Shown here: one piece after another, positions 25,012-32,729 of the stretch | Layout: each line of letters begins with the position of its first letter | Position numbering within the stretch: the first letter of the stretch is position 1 | From: CBDULQ01 sp965368115 | GTDB lineage: Bacteria; Pseudomonadota; Gammaproteobacteria; SZUA-229 | Reading direction: 5' to 3' | DNA length: 36,930 bases | Assembly: GCA_965368115.1 (NCBI GenBank) | Contig: CBDULQ010000005.1 | Location: forward strand, 1 to 36,930 | Notes under the pieces: generated by a model | Told to the model about the DNA's origin: nothing | The model's input: only the letters and a program-made list of their open reading frames with translations | Databases searched by the model: none | Made by a program: the position numbers and the translations under genes

Positions 25012-25788
25012 ATGTCTTCAACGCCGTTGATCACCGACAGTCACTGCCATTTCGATTTCGAAGCGCTGGACCCGGTTCGCGATCAGGCCATGCAACGCGC
25101 TCGAGACCTGGGCATTGGTCTGATCATCGTCCCCGGCGTCGGGGCTGAGTCCTGGCCAAGGGTCGCCGAAGTCTGTGATCGATACACGGAATGTTATCCC
25201 GCCTTCGGACTGCATCCTTATTTTATCGAACAGCATCGCGAACAGGATTTACAAACTCTTGAGCACTGGTTAAAAGAAAAACGGCCGATTGCTGTCGGTG
25301 AATGCGGGCTGGATTTTTTTCTGAAAGATCTCGACCCGGATCGCCAGATGCATTTTTTTCTGGCCCAGCTCGAGCTGGCGCAGCAGTTCGATTTACCGGT
25401 GATCATTCACGCACGTAAATCCACCGAGCAGGTGATTCAGTGCCTGAAAAAATTTCCTGGCATGCGCGGCATGGTGCACAGCTATTCGGGTAGTTTCGAA
25501 CAGGCCGAACAGTTGATGAAGCTGGGTTTTTATTTCAGTTTCGGCGGCGCCATGACCTATGAACGTGCCAGCCGACTACGTAAGGTCATTGCACGCATTC
25601 CATTGCAACACCTGCTGCTTGAAACCGACGCGCCGGACCAGCCGGGCAGCCGTCATCACGGCGAAGTGAACGAACCGGCCTACATCGATGAAGTCATTGA
25701 AAAAATGGCGGCGTTGCTCAATATCGATCAGGTGAAACTGATCGAACAGACCACCATCAATGCACGGCAGTTGTTTGGTTTGAACTAA
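25012..25788 (+). CDS. TatD-family metal-dependent hydrolase (YjjV-like)
   Basis: A 258-residue TIM-barrel metallohydrolase of the TatD/YcfH/YjjV group, members of which act as deoxyribonucleases or broader phosphoesterases. Metal ligands are visible: DSHCHFD (about 8-14), the GECGLDF glutamate (about 96-102), VIIHARK, VHSYSG and the LLLETDAPDQ aspartate (about 202-211). Length and composition are closest to the YjjV subgroup. It directly follows the FIST gene. Its last 4 bp overlap the stop of the opposing O-methyltransferase gene. Confidence 0.93.
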   Translation: MSSTPLITDSHCHFDFEALDPVRDQAMQRARDLGIGLIIVPGVGAESWPRVAEVCDRYTECYPAFGLHPYFIEQHREQDLQTLEHWLKEKRPIAVGECGLDFFLKDLDPDRQMHFFLAQLELAQQFDLPVIIHARKSTEQVIQCLKKFPGMRGMVHSYSGSFEQAEQLMKLGFYFSFGGAMTYERASRLRKVIARIPLQHLLLETDAPDQPGSRHHGEVNEPAYIDEVIEKMAALLNIDQVKLIEQTTINARQLFGLN

Positions 25789-26447
25789 AGCTTGCGCAGC
25801 AGGGTTATACCGTCGGCAATGGGCAGGTGACTCATGTCGACGCGACGATCATCGTGCAGCTTCTTGTTCAGTGCGCGAATCGCCAGGGTATCCCTGTCGT
25901 TGATATGCAGATTAGCCACGTCACCACCCCACAGTGTATTGTCGATCAGCATCAAACCCCCTGGTCGCAGCAGCTGCAAACAGTATTCGAAATAGCGGTC
26001 GTAGTTTTCCTTGTCGGCATCGATAAACGCAAAATCGTACTGACAGGTTTTGCCGCTTTCAATGAGTTGCTGCAATGTTTCCGTTGCCGGCGCCAGGCGT
26101 AAATCGATTTTGTGCTCGACACCGGCTTCTCGCCAGTATTCACGTGCGATGTCAGTCCATTCCTCGCTCAGGTCACAGGCCAGAATATGGCCGTCATCGG
26201 GCATCGCCAGAGCCACGGACAAACTGCTGTAACCGGTGAACACACCCACCTCCAGTGCATTGCGGACACCGAGCAATTTGACCAGAAACGCCATGAACTG
26301 CCCCTGTTCCGGTGCGATCTGCATGTTCGACATGGTCATCGTGGACGTCTGTTCGCGCAGACGATATTGAATTTCGGTTTCGCGCAGGGAATGATCCAGC
26401 AGATACTGATAGAGCTGGTCGGTCATGTTCAGTGTACGATTGGACAT
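25785..26447 (-). CDS. SAM-dependent O-methyltransferase, class I (caffeoyl-CoA OMT-like family)
   Basis: A 220-residue cytoplasmic methyltransferase of the Methyltransf_3 family. The SAM-binding motif is ALEVGVFTGYSSLSVALA (about 63-80). DFAFIDADKENYDRYFE carries the metal-binding Asp residues of the catechol/caffeoyl-CoA type, and LMLIDNTLWGG is the second metal/active-site segment. The physiological substrate in bacteria is usually unknown. It lies 53 bp after the plsC-like gene on the same strand and may be the tail of the glyQ operon. It overlaps tatD by 4 bp in antisense, leaving no room for a terminator. Confidence 0.9.
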   Translation of the reverse strand: MSNRTLNMTDQLYQYLLDHSLRETEIQYRLREQTSTMTMSNMQIAPEQGQFMAFLVKLLGVRNALEVGVFTGYSSLSVALAMPDDGHILACDLSEEWTDIAREYWREAGVEHKIDLRLAPATETLQQLIESGKTCQYDFAFIDADKENYDRYFEYCLQLLRPGGLMLIDNTLWGGDVANLHINDRDTLAIRALNKKLHDDRRVDMSHLPIADGITLLRKL

Positions 26448-26500
26448 GGCAGACTCCGGTCGATGATGGATTGTTTTCGAGTATTAACTCTGCAACAGGT

Positions 26501-27256
26501 TCAACGCTTCCAGCGCGCCGGATCGCTGATGCGTTCCAGGTTCGACTTGATCCAGCTCTCCACCTGTTTGTTGATGGCATCCGCATCCTTGCCATAGGCA
26601 TCGATGGGTTCACCGATAACCACGGTGATTTCACCGGGCCACTTGATAAAACTGTGTCGCGGCCAGAACTCGCCACCATTATGCGCAATCGGTACCAGCG
26701 GATAATTGACGTTGCAGGCCAGCACCGCGCCGCCCTGTTTGAATCGTCTGTTTTCACCCGGCTTGACGCGGGTGCCTTCCGGAAAAATAATCACCCAGCG
26801 ACCCTGGTCGAGTTTCTGTTGGCCCTGTTCGATAATCTGGTCCATGGCTTTTTTACCGGCCGCACGGTCAATGGCGATGGGTTCCAGCAACGCCAGACCC
26901 CAGCCGAATACCGGCACACGTAACAACTCTTTTTTAAGTACCCAGAGCTGCGGCGGCAATATCGCCTGGAATGCGTAGGTTTCCCAGGTCGATTGATGAT
27001 TGGATAAAACCACCGCGGCCCCATCGGGAATATTTTCCGCGCCTTCAACTTTAACGCCCAGGTTGCAGATGACGCGCAGCAGAATAATATTGGTCTTCGC
27101 CCACAGGGAACCGATTTTATAGCGGGTGTGAATCGAAAACGGAAAGGTCAGTAAAAGACTGAACACAACCGGAATCAGAACAATAATACTAAGCACCCAG
27201 TACAGCGCCGAACGAAAATACAAAATCGGTTTAGCGGGTGTTTTTATTTCACTCAC
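26501..27256 (-). CDS. 1-acylglycerol-3-phosphate O-acyltransferase-like protein (PlsC family)
   Basis: A membrane-associated acyltransferase of 251 residues with one long N-terminal hydrophobic segment (about 15-40). The acyltransferase motifs are NHQSTWE (HX4E where PlsC has HX4D), PIAIDRAAGKKA in motif II, and FPEGTRVKPGE in motif III. My recollection of relatives beside glyS in other gammaproteobacteria is that they share the HQSTWE form, so this is a subfamily trait and not a defect. The likely product is phosphatidic acid or a modified lipid. The start is a GTG inside the gmhB stop (GTGA overlap). Confidence 0.9.
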   Translation of the reverse strand: MSEIKTPAKPILYFRSALYWVLSIIVLIPVVFSLLLTFPFSIHTRYKIGSLWAKTNIILLRVICNLGVKVEGAENIPDGAAVVLSNHQSTWETYAFQAILPPQLWVLKKELLRVPVFGWGLALLEPIAIDRAAGKKAMDQIIEQGQQKLDQGRWVIIFPEGTRVKPGENRRFKQGGAVLACNVNYPLVPIAHNGGEFWPRHSFIKWPGEITVVIGEPIDAYGKDADAINKQVESWIKSNLERISDPARWKR

Positions 27257-27804
27257 TCAGACATCTCCGCGAGAATGGCGTCCGCCGCGTCAGCCAGATC
27301 GTTGTAGACGGGCACACCTTTCAGTTGTTTGGGTTTGGCTTTTTGCAGGGTTTTTTCGCCCTTGCCGGTACGTACCAGAATCGGCCGGGCACCGGCGGAA
27401 CGCGCGGCTTCGATGTCGCGCATGGCGTCGCCGATGGCCGGAACACCATCGAGAGTACGCTGATAACGCGCCATGATATCGCGAAACAGGCCGTCTTTCG
27501 GCTTGCGACAGTCGCAGTCATCATCCGGACCGTGGGGGCAGAAAAACACACTGGACACATGACCACCATACTGTTCCAGCATGCGGCCCAGTTTGGCGTG
27601 AATATCATACAGGGTCTGAATGTCGTACAGGCCGCGCGCCAGACCGGATTGGTTGGTGGCAATCACCAGGGTATAACCGGCCTGTGCAAGACGCCCCATG
27701 GCCTGCAGGCTACCGGGGATCGGCTCCCATTCGTCTGCGGACTTGATCAGATTATCCGAGCCGAAATTGATAACGCCGTCGCGACTGAGAATAATCAGTT
27801 TCAT
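27253..27804 (-). CDS. gmhB: GmhB-family HAD phosphatase with nucleophile Asp replaced by Ser
   Basis: By family this is D-glycero-D-manno-heptose 1,7-bisphosphate 7-phosphatase, which supplies ADP-heptose for LPS core. The 183 residues show TNQSGLARG (HAD motif II), the zinc-binding CPHGPDDDCDCRKP, the Lys of motif III in CRKPKDG, and GDAMRDIEAA (motif IV). The usual start motif is LDRDGVIN. Here it is LSRDGVIN: the nucleophilic Asp is Ser7 (codon AGT) and only the acid/base Asp9 remains. Activity is therefore doubtful. The gene overlaps glyS and plsC by 4 bp each, the usual glyS-gmhB-plsC order. Confidence 0.88.
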   Translation of the reverse strand: MKLIILSRDGVINFGSDNLIKSADEWEPIPGSLQAMGRLAQAGYTLVIATNQSGLARGLYDIQTLYDIHAKLGRMLEQYGGHVSSVFFCPHGPDDDCDCRKPKDGLFRDIMARYQRTLDGVPAIGDAMRDIEAARSAGARPILVRTGKGEKTLQKAKPKQLKGVPVYNDLADAADAILAEMSE

Positions 27805-29873
27805 GATTGCAGCAATGACAGATCCGCTGCTTTCAGGAACAGACCACCCAACTGGTTGAGTAAAGCGATACGATTATTTTTCAACGCTTCGTCGTCAGCC
27901 ATCACCATAACCTGATCGAAAAAGCTGTCGACGGCTTCACGTAGAGTCGCCAGCTGTTGCAGGGCCGATTTGTAATCGCCCTGTTCAAACAGGGGCTCGA
28001 CCTGTTCGGCCAGTTGCTGCAATTGCTGATAAAGATTTTTTTCAGCCGCTTCCTGCAACAGGTTTTCATCGACATTGGCCGGTAAATCGCCATCGATCTT
28101 CTTGAGGATGTTACGAATCCGCTTGTTGGCCGCAGCCAGACTTTGTGCTTCCGGTAAACTACGGAAACTGTTCACCGCCATAATACGATGATCGAAATCC
28201 ACCGGCACAGTCGGTTTGAGTTCGACCACTGCTTCATACACGTCTGCCGCCACATCCTGATTCAGGTAATACACACGCAAACGGTCGATGATGAATTCCA
28301 GGGTTTCCTCAACCGCAGCTTCAGCATCCACCACTTCGGCCAGGGCTTTTGCGGCATAGCCGAGCAGTTCGCGCAGGTCTAATGGTAATTCACGTTCGAT
28401 CAGAATACGTAACACACCAAGTGCAGCGCGGCGTAATGCAAACGGATCTTTTTCACCGGTGGGTTTCTGCCCGATGGCGAAAATACCCAGCAGTGTATCC
28501 AGTTTGTCAGCCACGGCGAGGATCTGACCGGTCGGCGTGGTGGGCAGCTCATCGCCGGCGAAGCGTGGCATATACTGCTCGTCCAGGGCCACCGCAACTT
28601 CGGCCGGTTCACCGTCATGTTCTGCATAGTACCGCCCCATGATGCCCTGCAGATCGGTAAACTCGAACACCATCTCGGTCATCAGGTCGCACTTGGATAA
28701 CAACGCCGCGCGATGCGCATGGTCCTTGTTAGCTCCCAGTGCCTCCGCCATCTGTTGTGCAATCTTCGCCACGCGTCGGCTCTTGTCGCCGAGGCTGCCC
28801 AGCTTGTTCTGGAATACCACTTTGTCTAGCGATGCGATGCGTGTTTCCAGAGGGTGTTTACGATCCTGGTTCCAGAAAAAGGCCGCATCCGACAGGCGCG
28901 GACGAATCACCCGCTCGTTACCTTCTTTCACCTTACTCACATCTTTGCTATCGATGTTGCTGATGGTGATGAAGTGGTTCATCAACTTGCCTTCAGCGTC
29001 GAATACCGGAAAATATTTCTGATGATCCTGCATGGAACTGATCAGACTTTCCTTCGGCACCTGTAAAAAATGTTCGTCAAATTCGCCGGCGACCGCCACC
29101 GGCCATTCCACCAGCGCGGTGACTTCCTGAAGTAAATCCTCATCGATATGCGCGCGGCCGCCCAGCTGTTCCGCGGCCTGCTCAGCCTGCTGGCGAATCG
29201 CTTCGCTGCGCGACTCACGATCGACAACCACGAAACCGGGATTTTCCAGTTGCGCGACATACTCGTCGGGGCCGGACAGTGATATGGTTTGCGGATAATG
29301 GAAACGGTGGCCACGGGTTTCACGTCCGGCTTTGATCCCCAGCACTTCACCGTCGATGATATCGTCACCGAACAGCATCACGATCCAGTGCACCGGACGC
29401 ACGAATTCCTCGCTACGATCACCCCAGCGCATGCGTTTCGGAATCGGCAAACGCGCCAGCGACTGTTCGACGATGGCCGCCATCAACGCACTGGTGGCCT
29501 GGCCTTTCTCTTCCAGTTTGTAGGCCAGCCATTCGCCCTTATCGGTTTTCAGGCGCTGCAGGTCTTCGACTTTGACGCCGCATGAGCCGGCAAAACCCTG
29601 TGCCGCCTTGGTGGGATTGCCGTCCTTGTCGAAGGCCGCCTGCACCGCAGGGCCGCGTTTTTCGATTTCCCGATCCGGTTGCGATTCGGCCACCTGACTC
29701 AACAACACCGCCAGACGACGTGGTGATGCATAGGCCTGGTACCCCTCATAACCGATACCCGCGTCCTGCAAACCCCTGGCGACACCTTCGGCAAACGCAT
29801 CGCATAAAGTATTCAGCGCTTTCGGCGGTAACTCTTCGGTACCGATTTCGATCAGCAGATTTCGTGCACTCAT
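27801..29873 (-). CDS. glyS: Glycyl-tRNA synthetase beta subunit
   Basis: The beta subunit of the bacterial alpha2beta2 GlyRS, which binds and recognises tRNA-Gly. It has 690 residues (E. coli 689). Typical stretches are LLIEIGTEELPPK at the N-terminus, IPKRMRWGD, the HD-like region around LLSKCDLMTEMVFEFTDLQGIMG, and DPFALRRAALGVLR. The C-terminal anticodon-binding part is present. The ATG overlaps the glyQ stop by 4 bp, and its own stop overlaps gmhB by 4 bp. Confidence 0.98.
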   Translation of the reverse strand: MSARNLLIEIGTEELPPKALNTLCDAFAEGVARGLQDAGIGYEGYQAYASPRRLAVLLSQVAESQPDREIEKRGPAVQAAFDKDGNPTKAAQGFAGSCGVKVEDLQRLKTDKGEWLAYKLEEKGQATSALMAAIVEQSLARLPIPKRMRWGDRSEEFVRPVHWIVMLFGDDIIDGEVLGIKAGRETRGHRFHYPQTISLSGPDEYVAQLENPGFVVVDRESRSEAIRQQAEQAAEQLGGRAHIDEDLLQEVTALVEWPVAVAGEFDEHFLQVPKESLISSMQDHQKYFPVFDAEGKLMNHFITISNIDSKDVSKVKEGNERVIRPRLSDAAFFWNQDRKHPLETRIASLDKVVFQNKLGSLGDKSRRVAKIAQQMAEALGANKDHAHRAALLSKCDLMTEMVFEFTDLQGIMGRYYAEHDGEPAEVAVALDEQYMPRFAGDELPTTPTGQILAVADKLDTLLGIFAIGQKPTGEKDPFALRRAALGVLRILIERELPLDLRELLGYAAKALAEVVDAEAAVEETLEFIIDRLRVYYLNQDVAADVYEAVVELKPTVPVDFDHRIMAVNSFRSLPEAQSLAAANKRIRNILKKIDGDLPANVDENLLQEAAEKNLYQQLQQLAEQVEPLFEQGDYKSALQQLATLREAVDSFFDQVMVMADDEALKNNRIALLNQLGGLFLKAADLSLLQS

Positions 29874-30781
29874 GACTGACCTCCTGCCGACTCACAGATG
29901 GGAAAGCCGAGTGCCTCGCGCGCGTCGTAATACGCCTGGGCCACGGCACGGGACAGGGTACGCACGCGTAGAATGTAACGCTGGCGTTCGGTGACCGATA
30001 TGGCGTGCCGGGCATCCAGCAGGTTGAAAGTGTGCGATGCTTTCAGCACCTGCTCATAAGCGGGTAGCGGTAACCCGGCTTCGATCAGTTTCTGACTTTC
30101 TTTCTCGCAGGTATCGAACCAGTTGAACAGGGCTTCGGTATCCGCATGTTCGAAATTGTAATGTGACTGCTCCACTTCGTTCTGGTGGAACACGTCACGA
30201 TAGGTGACGACCCCCTGTGGACCACACGTCCACACCAGATCGAAAATACTGGTCGCGTTCTGTATGTACATGGCCAGGCGCTCCAGGCCGTAGGTGATTT
30301 CACCGCTGACCGGTTTGCATTCCAGACCGCCAACCTGCTGGAAGTAAGTAAACTGGGTCACTTCCATCCCATTGAGCCAGACTTCCCAGCCCAGACCCCA
30401 GGCACCCAGTGTCGGTGATTCCCAGTTGTCTTCTACGAAGCGAATGTCGTGTACCAGCGGATCGAAACCCAGCTCTTTTAACGAACCGAGATAAAGCGCC
30501 TGAATGTTGTCCGGCGACGGCTTGAGAATCACCTGGAACTGGTAGTAATGCTGCAGGCGATTCGGGTTTTCGCCATAGCGACCGTCGGTGGGACGACGCG
30601 ATGGCTGAACATAGGCGGAACGCCAGGGTTCCGGACCGATGGCGCGCAAAAAGGTCGCCGGATGAAAAGTGCCCGCACCCACTTCCATATCCAGTGGTTG
30701 CAGAACGGCACAACCCTGTTGTGCCCAGTATTCCTGAAGAGCCAGTATCAGGCCCTGAAAAGTTGAAACGTCATGTGCCAT
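29870..30781 (-). CDS. glyQ: Glycyl-tRNA synthetase alpha subunit
   Basis: The catalytic subunit of alpha2beta2 GlyRS, forming glycyl-adenylate and charging tRNA-Gly. It is 303 residues, the same length as in E. coli. Class II signatures include FHPATFLRAIGPEPW, QPSRRPTDGRYGENPNRLQHYYQFQV and the GWEVWLNGMEVTQFTYFQQVGG stretch (partly seen around residues 131-152). It is the first gene of the glyQ-glyS-gmhB-plsC operon. Confidence 0.98.
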   Translation of the reverse strand: MAHDVSTFQGLILALQEYWAQQGCAVLQPLDMEVGAGTFHPATFLRAIGPEPWRSAYVQPSRRPTDGRYGENPNRLQHYYQFQVILKPSPDNIQALYLGSLKELGFDPLVHDIRFVEDNWESPTLGAWGLGWEVWLNGMEVTQFTYFQQVGGLECKPVSGEITYGLERLAMYIQNATSIFDLVWTCGPQGVVTYRDVFHQNEVEQSHYNFEHADTEALFNWFDTCEKESQKLIEAGLPLPAYEQVLKASHTFNLLDARHAISVTERQRYILRVRTLSRAVAQAYYDAREALGFPICESAGGQS

Positions 30782-30834
30782 ATAGGTGAATGCCCGGTTG
30801 TATTTCTGTTACTGCTGCGCTGGCGGAAAACCCC

Positions 30835-30864
30835 AGTATACCGCGCGCGGACGGGCAAGTATAA
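30835..30864 (-). promoter_or_regulatory. Two candidate -10 boxes upstream of glyQ
   Basis: TATACT occurs twice on the minus strand (30835-30840 and 30859-30864), 24 bp apart, 53-80 bp before glyQ. Neither has a good -35. The rest of the 290-bp gap to 31073 holds a GGCGGCCGCC palindrome (30931-30940) and an AT-rich hairpin (AAAAATC / GATTTTT, 30949-30967), and no gene I can support. Confidence 0.3.
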
Positions 30865-31072
30865 ACCATACAGATGCTATGCATACCCTTGAGTCCGTGA
30901 GGTCTGCTTTACACCGCATCGTCTTCGGCAGGCGGCCGCCCTGAGGGGAAAAATCACTGCGATTTTTCAGCGTAATCAGTTTTTTCGATTCACCGATTGA
31001 AATTGCGGTCTTCCAGGGACCGGTCAAAATAGGCTATATATGTCAGTAATGCTGTTTTAAGGGAATGTGTCC

Positions 31073-31636
31073 ATGCCTGAGAAACTCATTTTGCAGCCCA
31101 CCGCCACCTCACACTGGAAACAGCTGTTGCAGGAGGCGGAACAAAAATGCAATTGCCGACTCGATGACGAAGTTGAATCCTATCTCATCTTCACGCTGAT
31201 TCGTTTTACCCAGAATCCTCAGCTTGCCAGCCAGCCGCTGGCACCCGATTACCTGAAATCCCAGCACCGCGGCGGCCATGCCCAGCAACTGCAACTGCGC
31301 GATGTGGGCGACCAGTGCCTGCTGCTGTCCGGCCTGTTTCCACAGCGTGCGGAAAAACGTCTGGTCCGGGTCAGTTATTACGTTGATCTGGGTCGCTCCG
31401 CTTACGACCATCTCAGCCAGCTGTTGCGCCAGGCCATGGCCGAGCTGTACCAGCAGCTGGCTCATCACTTCGTGCAGTTGATGGATGTGCTGCAAAACCT
31501 CCGCGCGGAGCCCGCCCTGCAACCCCTGCAGGCGCTGGAGCTGTGGTCCGACACCGGTAGCAGCAACGCCTACGGCATCGTCACCACCAGCAGCGGCGGC
31601 ATTCCGGTACGCAACCCGGGTAAGCAGCCCCATTAA
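31073..31636 (+). CDS. Conserved-looking protein of unknown function
   Basis: I do not recognise this 187-residue protein. It has no signal peptide or strong membrane segment. It appears to be mixed alpha/beta, with an amphipathic helical part (about 117-145) rich in Leu/Gln. The codon use resembles its neighbours. The frame can begin at a GTG at 31067, but the ATG at 31073 has AAGGGA 8 bp upstream and is preferred. It precedes the PP-loop gene by 52 bp on the same strand, so a shared transcript is possible, although a -10-like box sits between them. Confidence 0.75.
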   Translation: MPEKLILQPTATSHWKQLLQEAEQKCNCRLDDEVESYLIFTLIRFTQNPQLASQPLAPDYLKSQHRGGHAQQLQLRDVGDQCLLLSGLFPQRAEKRLVRVSYYVDLGRSAYDHLSQLLRQAMAELYQQLAHHFVQLMDVLQNLRAEPALQPLQALELWSDTGSSNAYGIVTTSSGGIPVRNPGKQPH

Positions 31637-31650
31637 ATCGGCAAAACTGG

Positions 31651-31656
31651 TAAAAT
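31651..31656 (+). promoter_or_regulatory. Candidate -10 box before the PP-loop gene
   Basis: TAAAAT followed by CGCCGG, 32 bp before the ATG. It lies in the loop of an imperfect hairpin (AAACTGG / CCGGTTT, one G-U pair). No strong -35. Confidence 0.3.
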
Positions 31657-31688
31657 CGCCGGTTTACCCTTGTTGATCGGATTTCGTT

Positions 31689-32729
31689 ATGTCCCAGCGT
31701 AAAGCCGTTGCGCTTATTTCCGGAGGCCTGGACTCCCTGCTCGCCGCCCGCATCATGCTCGAACAGGACATCCATGTTGAAGGCATCAATTTCTTCACCG
31801 GCTTCTGCGTGGAAGGCCACACCCATGCCATCCGCCAGAAAGACAAGGCCAAACCGAAGCGCAATAACGCCCTGTGGTCGGCCGAGCAACTGGGTATCAA
31901 GCTGCACATCGTCGATATCGTCGAAGAATATAAAGACGTGCTGCTCAATCCGAAACACGGTTACGGCGCCAACATGAACCCCTGCCTGGACTGCAAGATC
32001 TTCATGGTGCACAAGGCCCATGAGTGGATCGAGGAAAACGGTTTCGATTTCATTATCACCGGGGAAGTCATCGGCCAGCGGCCCATGTCGCAACGCAAGG
32101 ACACCATGCCGGTGATCGCCCGTGAATCCGGTGCCGACGATCGCCTGCTGCGCCCGCTGTGCGCAAAGAATCTGCCGCCAACCCTGCCGGAACGGGAAGG
32201 CTGGGTGGATCGCGATCAACTCTACGATTTCAGCGGTCGCAACCGAAAACCGCAGATCGCACTGGCCGGTCAGTTCGGTTTTGAGGATTTTGCCAGTCCC
32301 GCCGGCGGCTGCTGTTTCCTCACCGATGAAAACTATTCCCGCAAGCTGGTCGACCTGTGGCAGGCGCGCGGCGACCGCGACTATGAAATGGACGACATTA
32401 TGCTGCTCAAAGTCGGCCGGCATATTCGACCCAGCAACCGATTCAAGATCATCATCGGTCGTGAAGAAGGGGAAAACAAATTCCTGCAGGGTTATCGCAG
32501 TGCCTACACCTGGCTCAAGACCACCAGCCATGCCGGACCGCTGAGCCTGATCGACGGCGTCGTCAACGATGCCGACCTGGAGCTGGCAGCGCGTATCATC
32601 GCGCGATTTTCCCAGGGCAAGAACGAGGCACAGGTCACCGTGGAAACCATGCGCACGAATGGCGAGAGCCGAATGCTGGATGTAAAACCGATGTCGGTAT
32701 CCGAGATTCCTCAGGAGTGGTACGTATGA
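31689..32729 (+). CDS. PP-loop ATPase with NFACT-R-like C-terminus (predicted tRNA thiolation-type enzyme)
   Basis: A 346-residue protein. The N-terminal PP-loop nucleotide-binding motif SGGLDS (about 11-16) is the adenylating core of ThiI/MnmA/TtcA-type sulfur transferases. NPCLDCKIF (about 97-105) resembles the catalytic CxxC segment of MnmA-like enzymes. SPAGGCCFLTDE (about 203-214) carries further cysteines where thiolases have a second catalytic Cys. The C-terminal part (about 230-310, with DIMLLKVGRHIRP and the GREEGEN turn) resembles the NFACT-R RNA-binding domain. The inferred role is ATP-dependent sulfur insertion into an RNA. The substrate is unknown. A TusA-like gene overlaps its stop, which supports a sulfur relay. 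Confidence 0.82.
   Translation: MSQRKAVALISGGLDSLLAARIMLEQDIHVEGINFFTGFCVEGHTHAIRQKDKAKPKRNNALWSAEQLGIKLHIVDIVEEYKDVLLNPKHGYGANMNPCLDCKIFMVHKAHEWIEENGFDFIITGEVIGQRPMSQRKDTMPVIARESGADDRLLRPLCAKNLPPTLPEREGWVDRDQLYDFSGRNRKPQIALAGQFGFEDFASPAGGCCFLTDENYSRKLVDLWQARGDRDYEMDDIMLLKVGRHIRPSNRFKIIIGREEGENKFLQGYRSAYTWLKTTSHAGPLSLIDGVVNDADLELAARIIARFSQGKNEAQVTVETMRTNGESRMLDVKPMSVSEIPQEWYV

Noticed and set aside
30809..31027. Possible small gene on the minus strand in the glyQ upstream gap
   Set aside because: No ribosome site, and composition unlike the neighbouring genes; it overlaps the glyQ promoter region.
31581..32531. Antisense open frame of 316 codons over the PP-loop gene
   Set aside because: It covers the conserved PP-loop motifs on the other strand and has no signatures of its own.
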